A DNA stretch of 64,000 nt from Acanthosepion esculentum (GCA_964036315.1 OZ038500.1:53932909-53996908); one strand, 5' to 3'. Counted from the first letter of the stretch, positions 30,224 to 40,440 are shown. The notes: a model not told the origin generated them from the sequence alone. A program made the numbers and translations.

Positions 30224-30535
30224 ACATGTCACAGTGGATAAAGGCGTTTGTTAGATCCAGTGACAGGACCCAGAGTGCGAGTTCAATACCTGGTTATGGC
30301 GGTGGAGAACTTGGAGAGGGGAATTAACAGGAGATAAGTGATAACTGATACCCATTAGACATGGCACGTGGAACTAGAACAGTCTACCCCAGTGAACGAA
30401 ATAAAGGGTTCAGTTCGACATTCCAACCACCGGAATAAGGCCGGAGCGTACAACGGCTGAAACGTTGTAATAAATATGGCGACAAAGATTAGGAGAATAG
30501 TCCTAATAATAATGTAAATAGTAAACCTTCTTACC
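30224..30535 (+). mobile_element. SINE-4, right arm of an inverted pair
   Basis: Head 'gtcacagtggataaaggcgt' (A box), 'gagtgcgagttcaatacctg' (B box), body 'ccattagacatggcacgtgg', 'cattccaaccaccggaataa' and core 'ggctgaaacgttgtaataaa'. It is head to head with the copy at 29925, giving about 300-bp arms and almost no spacer. Confidence 0.88.
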
Positions 30536-30644
30536 TACTTTTATTTGAGCTTTTGTCATAGTAAGCCAAGATTAAAAATAAATAAACATACCATGTAGCT
30601 TAGATAGCTACGTAATTCCCACTGGCCCTAATAAGTATTCGAAT

Positions 30645-31046
30645 CTTTTCTTCTATGTGCCATGTCCTTTCAGGACGTTAGTGATCATGGTTCTCCACAA
30701 TTTCCTGTCTTTTGTAGCTCTTAATAAATCTTGTCTTTTTGTTATCTCTTCTAAACCTTGCTCTGCCATCGATTCACTGAAGCTCTTTTGGTTGTTTTCC
30801 TCTGTCCATCTTGACATCAATCTGTCCTGTAAGTACCAAATTTTCCGTCCTTTTTCCTCATTATGTACCCTGGAAACTTTAACAAGCTCTTCCTGATGTT
30901 AAGTATATAATTATCCTTTTTATTTCTATTTTCTTTAAAACTTCACCTTTGCTCATATGTTCGGTCCATGGTATTCCCAGTACCCTTCTGTAGAACCGCA
31001 TTTCTGTTGCTTCAAGTCTCTTCTTTATCTTTTTTTTTTTTAAGAT
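30645..31046 (-). mobile_element. LINE-B 3' half
   Basis: The reverse strand encodes 'KKRLEATEMRFYRRVLGIPW', 'TEHMSKGEVLKKIEIKR' and degenerate downstream blocks to the 3' UTR at 30655 ('tcctttcaggacgttagtga' forward). It is separated from its upstream part by LINE-A. Confidence 0.85.
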
Positions 31047-31534
31047 TATCACCCCAAGCAAGGCTGGAGGCCACTAGCACGCAAGGGGTTACAGAAGGTT
31101 TGGAGGAAAAGCAGATAGGAGTGGTAAAGGAGAGGATGTGGAGAAAGATAGTGGATCGATCAAGGCAAGGGGGTTACAGAAGATTTGGAGCGAGAGCATA
31201 TAGGAATGAAAGGTGAAAGGATGTGGAGAAGGGAAGTGGATAGATCAAGGCAACTGGAGATGTCGATTGACGTTACACTTAAATAGTTGGAGATTGTATT
31301 TGTCAGGGAAACAGGAATAAGGAAGGGAGTTCCACGGGCAAGATGTGCGAGACATGAAGCTATTGGAGTAGAAGAGACGTCTACATCTAACAGTTTCAAC
31401 GGTGAAGGGGTGGGAACGGGATGCCATCCTCGTAGGACGTTTAAATTCATGAGGCCTAGGAATCAGCGAAAGCAGCTCCTCGGAGCAATTACCGTGAAAG
31501 CATTTGTAAAAAAGACAGAGCGAGGTGTGAGGAG
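31047..31534 (-). mobile_element. LINE-A inserted in LINE-B
   Basis: The reverse strand from 31550 encodes 'LCLFYKCFHGNCSEELLSLI', 'PRPHEFKRPTRMASRSHPFT', 'SRTSCPWNSLPYSCFPDKYN' and 'LQLFKCNVNRHLQLP'. The 3' UTR contains a roughly 90-bp direct duplication: 'gggttacagaag' with flanks at 31086 and 31170. The poly(A)-like end is the T run at 31031-31042. Its target is the LINE-B codons just after 'ECWTI'. Confidence 0.88.
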
Positions 31535-31612
31535 ATTGTCCAGCACTCATTGCCGTATAGGTGGAATGACATTACATAACAGTTCCGTACTCTTTTCTTT
31601 GTTTCGTTTTTG
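31535..31612 (-). mobile_element. LINE-B, upstream piece of the split copy
   Basis: The reverse strand encodes 'ETKKRVRNCYVMSFHLYGNE' then 'CWTI', directly preceding the 'KKRLEATE' block at 31046. Confidence 0.8.
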
Positions 31613-31639
31613 AGTGTTGATTACCAAGGTAGGTAAACA

Positions 31640-31930
31640 AGCATTCCCACTTAGGAAATTGGCACAATATAATCTTCCAATTTCATGTTTTCCACTCTCT
31701 CTTTTAGTCACATGTTTAGCTAAAGACATACCTCTTGGTCGAGATATTTCCCGTAAGATGAAACTTAAGTTTTTGGATGTTGATTGCCACAACAAGAAAA
31801 GAGGCTTTCAATGCTTAGAATACTGACGCAACACAATCTTCTTACTAAAATCACCATTTATTTGATCTTGTGTCTGGCCAAGCTAACTTGTATAAATATG
31901 TTTAAATAAGTATTTTCTGTTGACTGAACT
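31640..31930 (+). repeat. Repeat L, two diverged units
   Basis: 'ggaaattggcacaatataat' and 'actgacgcaacacaatcttc' are paralogous unit starts. Both resemble the pair at 12375-12620, ending 'tataaatatgtttaaataag'. Confidence 0.4.
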
Positions 31931-32054
31931 AGAGGTGAACTCGCTCGTGTCTACCGACCTATGGTTGAACTCTCACCAACTCATCAGAATGATCAGCGTA
32001 TGAACTATCACCAGCAACATATCACTCGTTTTGACTTCATAGAGTCCACAGTTT

Positions 32055-32235
32055 TTAAATGCCATGTACATTCAGGATGTAGGTGATCATGGCTCGCCAC
32101 AAACTTCTTTTTCTTTATATTCGTGAATTGTCATGATCATTAGGGAAAGTTAGTGGAATAGATTCATGTTACCGTCTGCATGGTTTTGAATTCAGAGCTG
32201 TTCTTATCCTAGACTGGCTACTAACCAAGGATAAA
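32055..32235 (-). mobile_element. LINE-B 3' end plus SINE fragment
   Basis: 'gccatgtacattcaggatgt' then 'gatcatggctcgccacaaac' is the LINE-B 3' end in reverse. It continues 'gtgaattgtcatgatcatta' to 'gaattcagagctgttcttat', the same junction as at 61755-61900. Confidence 0.6.
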
Positions 32236-32249
32236 GAGCATACTTTTTT

Positions 32250-32580
32250 TTATACTAACATTCACCCAATACAAGGCCCAAGAGCCACTCAAATTAGAGG
32301 GTTAATGTTTGGTGATTTATTAGCGTATGAAAGAGCAATAAGTGAAGGTTTGGGGCTATGCAGGGAAGATAATTGGAGAAGTCAAGATTTAATTAGTGAC
32401 TAACATTTCAGAGTTCAGTCGGAGACGTTAGAAGTATAGTGTGGAAGTAGATTTTAGAAGAAACCAGAAACACAATCCAAAACAGGAAACAGGGGATAAA
32501 CCTTTACTCCCGTTCAAATATCGGGGAGGAGTGTGAACCAGACGATAGGTGAATCTACTTTACAATTTAACATATCTGGA
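32250..32580 (-). mobile_element. LINE-C-type 3' end, chimeric
   Basis: 'caatacaaggcccaagagcc' and 'actcaaattagagggtt' match 12680-12705. 'caggaaacaggggataaacc' and 'gtgaaccagacgatagg' match 12815-12885. Same mosaic as at 12630 with a different middle. Confidence 0.55.
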
Positions 32581-32936
32581 GATTGAAGAAATGGATTCGG
32601 GTTGATAAGCCGCCGAAAACGAATCAATCAAATCAAATCAAGAAATGAATTCATGCCTTTCCCAGCGCGAAAGGCATGAACACAAGATTGGGACAGAACT
32701 TGAACAGCAGCTTACCGATTTTCCTCTTTCACCGTTACACAGCTAAAACTTCTTTTTTAAATAGCCTCATCAGATCATGACTAAGTAATTGCCTTAAGAC
32801 GATAAGGACATGGCATTTAAAAAGAGTGAGTTTGATTCTAACTAGATGTCTGAGTTCTGTGATATTGCTTCTTGGAAAGTTAGGCATTGTATATATCGGC
32901 ACCTTGCGATGGATACATGATATATTTGTATATACA

Positions 32937-33270
32937 GGGTGTATTAAAATACTTTTGAAAACTTTGGGGGCAAGTTCCTCTCACCAAAACAAGGACAAAT
33001 AGCTATATGTTCACAATTCCTTTGTTTTTGAGTTATGAAGTTTAAAGAAAGTTTACGGTGGATGGCGCTGTGTTGCTATGTAGACTAGGTTACATTTGTC
33101 ATTCGTGTACATTTGTGGCTAGTCTGTCTTCAACGCTTAACGTGTGTAGTAATGAATTAACTGAGAAGTGTTCCGTTTAACAATGGAAGGACATTCATAT
33201 CGTGAGATATGATTTTTACATACGGCCAGACGAACGGTAATGGACGCGAAGCTGCACGGCTGTATCAGAT
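32937..33270 (+). mobile_element. Tc1/mariner 5' end with transposase N-terminus
   Basis: It begins TA-cagggtgtattaaaatactt, a typical terminal repeat. The UTR then leads to 'atgaattaactgagaagtgt' (33151). The translation, with one frame or stop lesion, includes 'RPDERNGREAARLYQI', the N-terminal helix-turn-helix start of IS630-type transposases. The element stops near 33270 where SINE-1-like sequence begins. Confidence 0.65.
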
Positions 33271-33284
33271 TGCGTTGTATAGAG

Positions 33285-33490
33285 TGTCTGGTCATTGAAA
33301 CTAATTTTATACAAGCTCGCCTCTGGAGTGTATTCGATTGTCACTGGTGACCAACTTCTAATAGCCTTGTATCGTACTAAGGCACTTCGTCATTTAATAG
33401 AATTGAAAAAGCTAATTTCTCACTCTAGTGAGTTCAATTATCATTAAGTGCCCTACTTCTGTGGCCTTGTGTCGTACAGAGCTAGGTTTA
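33285..33490 (+). mobile_element. SINE-1-like fragments (two)
   Basis: 'gagttcaattatcattaagt' and 'ccttgtgtcgtacagagcta' at 33430-33485, with a weaker unit at 33290-33370 ('tcgattgtcactggtgacca'). Confidence 0.45.
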
Positions 33491-34176
33491 GAAGTTACGA
33501 TTGTGAATAACAATCGGACAGCTTCCATTTATATAAACTGCCTATTCGATAATCGAAAGGCTATATCATACCGTAATGGCGTGAGCATTATTCTGTACGT
33601 GTGTCGATATTAATAGGGAAACATTACTTTTAGCGCTGTCCGTCTCAGTGGGAAACAAACCACCTCTGCTTTCGTGATGCCAGATCGTTGTTACAAAGTA
33701 ACACTATAGATAGTTTATGCTGTTCAAGATTCGATAGTGCTTTTCATCACAGTTTCTTGCCAACAAAAAAGAAAAAAAATATCTATTATGTTTAATGGAT
33801 TTTTCCAGCGCTGTTCCAACCGATTCAATCAAGGTTCAATACTCGTTAGCCTATCTTAGGCTTTTAAGAAGGAGAAAAGAGAAAAATGGAAGTCGGATAA
33901 TAAGGCCAACTATCATCTAATTAAGTAACATATACAGAGCTACAAACAGACAGTATGGTTCAGATAAGATAATCTGTATATATTCGTGTATAAGTCGAGT
34001 ATATAAAAAGCAAATTTTAGGCTCAAAACTTGAAGTCAACTGCAGTGTTATCCAATTGAAATCCATTGTTGATGAGAAAGAGAATGAGACGATCCTCACA
34101 TGAACATTATCCATCATGTTCAGTTTTTTTTTTAATTTTGGATTATCACCCTTGACAGTAATCACAGGCCGCGTGA
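33491..34176. other. No recognised feature
   Basis: No repeat relative and no coding signal beyond short ORFs. Confidence 0.45.
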
Positions 34177-34178
34177 TA

Positions 34179-34507
34179 CAGTGGAACCTCGGTTCATGAA
34201 TTTTATTCGTTCCTGAAGGCCGTTCGTAACCCGAAATGTTCGTAAACCGAAATTGTTTTTCCAATAGGAATCAATGTAGAGAAAAAGTCAGAGTACAATA
34301 AAATTGCAAAAGAAAAACACAGCACAACACACGAATGTATACAACATGGCGGTCGACTCAGAAATTATTCCGTTCGGGTTAACGGTTCAGGAATGTTGTT
34401 CGAGAACCGAAATTTTGTTCGATAACCGAAGCATTTTCATCTCGAATTTTCTGTTCTGAAACCGATTTGTCCGACATGTGAGACGTTCTAGAACCGAGGT
34501 TGCTTTG
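34179..34507. mobile_element. pogo/Tigger-like MITE
   Basis: TA flanks at 34177-34178 and 34508-34509. The left end 'cagtggaacctcggttcatg' mirrors the right end, 'caaagcaacctcggttctag' on the reverse strand. Internal repeats of 'gttcg' + 'aaccgaaa' extend the symmetry. 329 bp, no transposase. Confidence 0.85.
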
Positions 34508-34609
34508 TATTTAAAAAGTTCTTTCTCTTTTTCCTTTGACTTTGAGAGCGGCAACATATTTTTTCCTTTCTCTTTGACAGACACAAAGCATGTAAGTACT
34601 TCAGAGACA

Positions 34610-35290
34610 TCGACTGAAGATTGTATTGTGTATTTATCAGTGCGCCCACATCACTACCAAATGACACAAGGTCACATTAAAGTGGGTTTAAAGGCAATAC
34701 CGTTGAAAACTTGCTCAAGCTCTCTCGGTACTTCCTCCTTTTGGGGACATTTCAGGCGCCGGGCAATGAGCCCAGGCCCCTCCCGAAGGAGAGGTACTGC
34801 CAGAAGCTTAAGCTAATATTAATTTCAAACTACCCCAGCCGCAGCCCGGAAGAATTATCTGAAGATTGTATTGAACTGTTACTTATTTCAACTTCGTTTC
34901 TTTCTTTACCCTTTTGAAACATGTCCTTGTTCATACATTTATTGTTGGTTGTTTTAAATTCCATGTTTTGTGTCCGTTTATTTTTACCCGGACTCATATG
35001 AGTCTTCAAAAATATTGTTTGTGGGACAAATAATACCAGGAGTTGTCAAATTATTTATTCGGTTGAGCTAGCTCGGACATTCACGAGTTTATCACGCCAA
35101 CCATCACAGTCCTCGGAAGGTCATTAGGCTGGCATTCTGTGTCATAACATAGCTTGTCAATGTAGGTGGTTACTAGGCCACCAACCCGTCTTGCTCCATA
35201 GGTAGGTGTGCAGGGCAGTTGGAAGTTCTTGTTTTGATCGCCAGCAGTGTCCTGCAAAGCACATTCTGAATTTTCATAAGATTGGGTCCA
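34610..35290 (+). repeat. Repeat H, copy 1
   Basis: Shares 'cttatttcaacttcgtttct', 'gggacaaataataccaggag', 'ggcattctgtgtcataacat' and 'ttctgatcgccagcagtgtc'-like blocks with 35755-36005 and 37970-38400. Class unknown; about 680 bp and non-coding in appearance. Confidence 0.7.
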
Positions 35291-35509
35291 TATAGAATAA
35301 AACAAACCACACACACTTTATATGTAATGTGCGTGGTTTGTGATATATATTTATGAGAAAGAGACTCACTTATCATCTTTCACATATGAGGGTCCAACAA
35401 TTCACTCCTCGACCTGAACAGCCAGACTACCTGCATATGTAATTCAATTATATGTGGTGATACTTGTGTAGAAACATCCACACTTTTTAGAAGAACTGAG
35501 TACAGAAAA

Positions 35510-35660
35510 ATGGTGCATTTTGGGTGTCTCATGGCACTCTAACAACACTAGTTTTGAATTCAGAAATGTCCTTCTCCAAGACTAAAAAGCCTTGTTTGTC
35601 CTACTACTTAACCCATAGCAGGGGAGAAGAGATGAATTCATATATTTCCCAAGGATATAT
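35510..35660 (-). mobile_element. SINE-2-related fragment
   Basis: 'acttaacccatagcagggga' and 'gaagagatgaattcatatat' match the tRNA-SINE body in reverse (compare 61945-61990). Confidence 0.5.
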
Positions 35661-35696
35661 ATATATTTTGTCTTGGTGTGGCATTAAGAAAAACCT

Positions 35697-35698
<2 letters not shown>

Positions 35699-35760
<62 letters not shown>
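35699..35760. repeat. (TA)n(CA)n microsatellite
   Basis: About 42 bases TA then 19 bases CA. Confidence 0.97.
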
Positions 35761-36005
35761 GAGTCGAGCTAGCTCAGACATTGAGTCTATAAAGCTGACC
35801 ATCACAGTCCTGCATGAAGCTTGGAAGGTCATTAGGGTGGCATTCTGTGTCATAACATAGCTCGTCTATGTAGGTGGTTACTAGGCCACCAACCCGTCTT
35901 GCTCCATGGCTAGGTGTCTAGAGCAGTACGTCACTTGTAAGTTCTTGTTTTGCTCGCCAGCAGTGTCCTGCAAAGCGCATTCTGCGTTCGCGTAAGATTG
36001 CAGAA
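35755..36005 (+). repeat. Repeat H, copy 2 (3' part)
   Basis: 'gtcgagctagctcagacatt' to 'gcaaagcgcattctgcgttc' matches 35060-35290 closely. Confidence 0.75.
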
Positions 36006-36039
36006 ATATCAGAGATGGGTCAATAGAGCTGTGATTTAG

Positions 36040-36310
36040 TTAGATGCTGTCTCAAAGTTATGTTAAATATCGCTCTCAACACCCAGGTGTAGGTTCCATC
36101 AAGCTTAGACTAAAGTGTTTTACTCAATGTCCAGATAGTGACACCATACATTAAAACAGGCTCTACAGTGGCGCGAAAAAAAATCTCTGTTTGAGATTGC
36201 CTAGCGGATCAGATTTCCTCATTACATCCATTTTTATTTAAGGCGACCCAGGCTTTTGCTAGGCAATTTTTCACATCCAAAATAATTTCTACTGAAAACT
36301 GATGTGAATA
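36040..36310 (-). mobile_element. LINE-D fragment (RTE/BovB-like), copy 1
   Basis: About 75% similar (by eye) to 36605-36800: 'ggttccatcaagcttagact', 'caccatacattaaaacaggc', 'caatttttcacatcc'. Reverse-strand coding is more degraded than in copy 2. Confidence 0.65.
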
Positions 36311-36599
36311 TTTTTTTTACTCGTCATATATTTTAACATTTACATAGTTTAAAATAAATGTATTTCAAATTTTTTAAATAAACTAGAATAGCTGTCTTTT
36401 GTTTGTCAATACAAATGTTATTTAAGAAATGCCACTATTTTGCTATTTATTGCAAATCAAATTACCGCATATTTTAACACAAGCGCAATAAAGAATCAGA
36501 TTTTTATAACCAGCATTATAGCAATAAAATAATCAAAATAAATAAGAGTTTGTCATATTGATATCATTTCAGTTGATGGAACTATTTTGAAGTTATAAC

Positions 36600-36990
36600 G
36601 TCCGAGTGAAGGTTCCATCAAACATAGACTCAAGGGTTTTAGTTAATGTCCAAGCTATGGCACCATACATTAAAATCAACTCTACAGTGACGCGAAAGAA
36701 TCTCCGCTTGAGGTTGTCTGGTAGATCAGATTTCAAGATTATATCCATTTCTTTCAACGCGGCTCAGGATTTAAGTATGCGATTTTTCACATCCTTTTCA
36801 TTAGAATTTATTTCGCTTCCTAGGTATGTAAAAGATTTGACAGATTTTATTGTTTCCCTTGAGGCAGTTTGTATTGAGCCTTGCTGGATGAAGCCTATAA
36901 ATTCAGTTTTGTAAAATAATGTACGGGTATTTATGTTAATAGAAAGAATTATTGTTTTTACAACTCCTTTTTTACATAAATCTCCGTACA
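36600..36990 (-). mobile_element. LINE-D fragment (RTE/BovB-like), copy 2
   Basis: The reverse strand encodes 'ASRETIKSVKSFTYLGSEIN', 'SNEKDVKNRILKS', then beyond a stop 'DLPDNLKRRFFRVTVELILM', 'YGAIAWTLTKTLESMFDGTF'. This is the RT thumb and connection of RTE/BovB-like LINEs. Distinct from LINE-B in sequence. Confidence 0.75.
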
Positions 36991-37003
36991 TTATTTTACA
37001 AAG
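36908..37003. repeat. 20-bp inverted repeat
   Basis: 'tttgtaaaataatgtacggg' at 36907 mirrors 'ccgtacattattttacaaag' at 36984, a stem of about 19 bp around a 57-base spacer. Confidence 0.8.
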
Positions 37004-37029
37004 TTAAATAATATCAAGCCACCTATATA

Positions 37030-37150
37030 ATAGTAATGCTGGACAATATCTTCACAGATGAAGAGGAAACTTAAGATAACAAAAACGTGGTTCTACAGAA
37101 GAAGACTTGACGGAACATGTATGATCAAGAGAGGCAAATGAAGACTAGAC
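37030..37150 (+). mobile_element. LINE-B fragment
   Basis: 'atgctggacaatatcttcac', 'agatgaagaggaaacttaag' and 'cgtggttctacagaag' match 4388-4455. Confidence 0.65.
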
Positions 37151-37403
37151 AGCACCAGCCCAAATACAGCAGCAATACTCCATTTTTTATCTGGTCTGGC
37201 TCTTGTAAAGATAAAGTATAGCAAGGGGTGTCAGATAATTACTGGAGCAATATAATGATCCGACCATCTTTAGCAATGGATCTAAATATGAGTCCACCTG
37301 AGATCTGGGGTGAGCTTGATTCTCAATAGATGTTCAAGACAATGAACCTTCTAGAGAGAAGACCCATCTATCATGGTAATTAAAAGTGCAGGGTCGGCTA
37401 GGT

Positions 37404-37565
37404 TTTAATGGAATGTTTTAATGGTTTTAATGGAATGTTTTAATGGTTTTAATGGAATGTTTTAATGGTTTTAATGGAATGTTTTAATGGTTTTAATGGA
37501 ATGTTACTAGTTTGGTTTTAATGGAATGTTTTAATGGTTTTAATGGAATGTTACTAGTTTGGTTT
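37404..37565. repeat. 22-bp minisatellite
   Basis: 'ggttttaatggaatgtttta' plus 'at' repeated about six to seven times, with a 'ttactagttt' variant twice near the end. It lies at the edge of a LINE coding remnant. Confidence 0.92.
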
Positions 37566-37900
37566 TGGGCATATTGAATTTTACTAGCCAGTCCGTCGCG
37601 CATTGAGCCACCAGGACTAGGTCAGAGGAGAGACGAACTGCTAGTTTCTGGTCAACCAGATCTTTGGAGGTGCAATCAGATCTTTGGAAGTGCAACCAGA
37701 TCTTTGGAGGTGCAACTATAAACTGCTGTATCCTCCATATAGATATTCACTAAGGATCGGAATATGTTCTTAGGCTGATCCTTAATATCGGAGAGTAGAA
37801 TGAGCGTAGGACTGGGGAGAAAACCCCGAGGAACGCCGGTAGTGATCTCATGATTTTGCGAGGACAGTTCGTTAACAATGACGGTCAAATACCTGCATGT
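37566..37900 (-). mobile_element. Jockey-like LINE RT fragment
   Basis: The reverse strand reads 'VNELSSQNHEITTGVPRGFL', an RT motif B (GVPQGSVLGP in active relatives). 'KNIFRSLVNIYMEDTAVYSC' follows, in which the YADD catalytic box has become YMED. 'CTSKDLV' is triplicated by three near-identical 20-21-bp units (37654-37715). Then 'KLAVRLSSDLVLVAQCATDW' and 'LVKFNMPKTKL' continue to 37566. Confidence 0.8.
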
Positions 37901-37969
37901 TAAGAGGTACTTGATAATTGAACTTTAAAAAATCACTTAAAAAAATGTTGTTAAAATCCGTTACAGACC

Positions 37970-38400
37970 CCACGCGGAGGAGAGATACTTCCTAGGGGAG
38001 GAAAGACCCCAGGGGCTTATGCTAATATTAATTTCAAACAATCCCTTCCGAAGCCAGTGAAAAATGATCTGAATTGAACTGTCACTTATTTCAACTTCAT
38101 TTCTTTCTTTACCCTTTTGCAACATGTCCTTGCTAATACATTTATTAATTGTTGGTCGTTTTAAATTCTATGACTTGTGTGCATCTTTTTTTTGCCCAGA
38201 CTCGCATGAGTCTTCAAAATATTGTTTGCGGGACAAATAATACCAGGAGTTGTTATTATTTATTTAGTCGAGCTAACAGCGACATTCCTGAGTCTATCAC
38301 GCTAGCCATCATGGTCCTGTATCAAGGTCGGGGGGTCACTAAAATGGCATTCTGTGTCATAACGTAGCTGGTCAATGTAGGTGGATGCTGGGTCGTTAAG
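37970..38400 (+). repeat. Repeat H, copy 3
   Basis: 'cttatgctaatattaatttc', 'cttatttcaacttcatttct', 'gggacaaataataccaggag' and 'ggcattctgtgtcataacgt' match copy 1 in order. Confidence 0.75.
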
Positions 38401-38464
38401 TTAAAATCCCTGACAGGAAGGGCTACAAGAAACGTTTCGCTTCGAACACTTAATCAAAAAGCTT

Positions 38465-38640
38465 TTAAGTGCCGGGTCCCTTCAGGATATTAGCGATCAT
38501 ACATTTTCACATTTCCTACCTTTTGTAGTTCTAAGTTCCCCTTATTATCCTTCCAATTTCCTGTTTTGCTATCCATTTATACAACCTCGTTATATGTTAC
38601 TCGCTTTTTCCCCTCTGTTATTCTTGTCACTGTTTTTTTT
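38465..38640 (-). mobile_element. LINE-B 3' end fragment
   Basis: 'gggtcccttcaggatattag' then 'cctaccttttgtagttctaa' matches 30655-30725 in reverse orientation. Confidence 0.65.
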
Positions 38641-38954
38641 TAAAGTCGTGTTTTATTCGATTCTAACTGACAAGGATAAAGATGGATTTTAAAAATTCGC
38701 AGCGCCATAATGAATAAAATGTTAAAGAAATTATAGAAATGGCTTTAAAGTTTACACTTTATTGCTTCTGCAATTCAGATTACTCCAAGCCTAAAAAATT
38801 TTCAGAGTTTAGGAAAATGAGTTCTACATGAACTTGCGGACCGCATTTAATTGCTTATTGAACGATACAGAGAAACGTCATTTTGAGAGAAAGACACTCC
38901 CCTGCAATGAAAAAATAATTTATTACAAGATCAGTCAGTTAAGTGTGATCATGT

Positions 38955-39160
38955 GATCATGTCTCTTTCGATTAATAACTGACTAGGCAGAAGATTTTCC
39001 TGCAATATGTTGCCATTTCTTTCTGTGGTAGACTGGTTGTCACCCAAGGGTATACAACTATATCCGTTCTGCTATTCAACCCATAGCTGAAGAAGAAGAG
39101 ATAGATTCGTACCTTTCCATATCTTCTCCCCCAACTATGGGTTGAATAGCATGACGTAAG
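38955..39160 (-). mobile_element. SINE-2-related fragments
   Basis: 'gatcatgtctctttcgatta' and 'ggcagaagattttcctgcaa' match 10255-10300; 'tagactggttgtcacccaag' matches 61900. A partial inverted copy ('tcttctcccccaactatggg') follows at 39121. Confidence 0.5.
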
Positions 39161-39239
39161 ATACTAAACGCAAAAAAAAAAGATTAAGTAAATTCAAAAT
39201 AGTGCTCAATATAATGTTAAAGAATGCGGAGGCTGAGGC

Positions 39240-39334
39240 AGGATGGTCAGCGATTGGTCAGAATACCTCTTGGGCGTGGTATTATGACTGTGATGGATTT
39301 CTTCTTTTTTTCAAGTTTTGGATATATGTACAAA
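39240..39334 (+). promoter_or_regulatory. Possible promoter region (speculative)
   Basis: Two inverted CCAAT-like sites ('gcgattggtca' near 39250 and a weaker 'ggatggtcag' before it) and a GC/CACCC-like 'tgggcgtggt' (39271) precede an ATG in good context at 39335. The local GC content is higher than in the surroundings. No repeat relative is seen. Confidence 0.25.
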
Positions 39335-39397
39335 ATGGCGCGAAGTCAGCAGAGGGTCGCAGGAGTTTTGAAGCGTCAATACGCTTCCCACACACAG
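39335..39397 (+). CDS. Possible first coding exon (mitochondrial-presequence-like), speculative
   Basis: The ATG in 'caaaATGG' context opens 'MARSQQRVAGVLKRQYASH' then TQ, followed by a CAG|GT candidate donor at 39398. The peptide has four basic and no acidic residues and ends in an 'RQYAS' pattern seen near cleavage sites of mitochondrial presequences. A stop follows two codons after the GT, so it is only meaningful if spliced. The donor (GTTCGA) is weak and no second exon is in view. I do not recognise the gene. Confidence 0.2.
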
Positions 39398-39794
39398 GTT
39401 CGATAGACAGGCTAAGGCCACACACGGAGAGACGCTATGCCAATGAGCGGCATGCATCCCTTGAAAGTTAATCTTCCCGCTGCCCCGTAGAATCCTTGCT
39501 GCCACGACTGTCTCTCTATCCCAATAAAACGAATAAGAAAAATAAACCGTCCATCGTTGATACCACCTATGAAGTAGCGTTGGGGTTCGGTGTTAGCACG
39601 AAACGCAACAATGATAGCCACAAAAGATTCTTCCAGGGAAAAAAAGAAGTCCATATTAACTTTTTTTTAGTCACAGATGTCGGAGTCGATATAGCCAAAA
39701 GTTATATCTAAGGTGAAAACAAACTAATATGTAAATCTTTAATTAAACACAGCATTTGTTTTGTTTTGTTCTTGAAATTATTCACACAGTTCTA

Positions 39795-40440
39795 ACCTTC
39801 ACGGATGAGTGCCACCATACCACATCCATTATGCAAACCAACCTCATTCCCTTCGCATTCCTTTGGGGAGATGTAAGTTCCATCCGCGAAGCTTCTTCCC
39901 ACTAAGTGCTGTTTTGTGAAATCGGCACCCTAAAGCAGTCCTTTTCAAACTATTTGATATGGCGGACCGGCATTTTTTTCTCAATGCGTCACGTACCCAT
40001 AATATATCGTGGTTATTAATTTATACAGGAAACGATATATATAATGAATATAATAAAAGTTAACTATTTTTTATCTTCCGTTTATTTTGCAAAAAATAAT
40101 TCAATATAAAAAAAAAAGTAATATATAAAAAAATAATAATAAGTATTAAAAAAAATAAACAGTTTATTAACCGAAAAACAAAAATTATATAACCTTAATC
40201 TTCACAAATGATTCCTTAGCATGGCCTGAACACTGGCCACGTATCGATAGCTGACGGTTCACGTGTCGGCAGTGATCCAAGGACCACCACTTTGAGTAGC
40301 ACTGCCCTAAAGGATACGTCCCCGATCACTAAGATCTTAACCTGTTATCTTCCCCATATATCCTCATAAATAATGCCTCTTACTCCGCAACCCTCTACTT
40401 CGAATGGCTTTTGGGCCTTGTACAGGGTGAACATCATTGT
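39795..40440 (+). mobile_element. LINE-C 3' end, split by a hAT MITE
   Basis: The 5' part 39795-39935 contains 'cttcttcccactaagtgctg' (compare 63752). The 3' part 40305-40440 contains 'aagatcttaacctgttatct', 'catatatcctcataaataat' and the 3' end 'gggccttgtacagggtga'. The two are joined across the insertion as in 63750-63905. Confidence 0.75.
39936..40304. mobile_element. hAT-like MITE
   Basis: It starts 'cagtccttttcaaactattt' and ends with the complement of 'cagtgctactcaaagtggtg'. An exact 8-bp target duplication 'ccctaaag' (39928-39935 and 40305-40312) flanks it. 369 bp, AT-rich, no transposase. The TIR style (CAGTnnTTCTCAAACT) and the 8-bp duplication define hAT. Confidence 0.92.
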
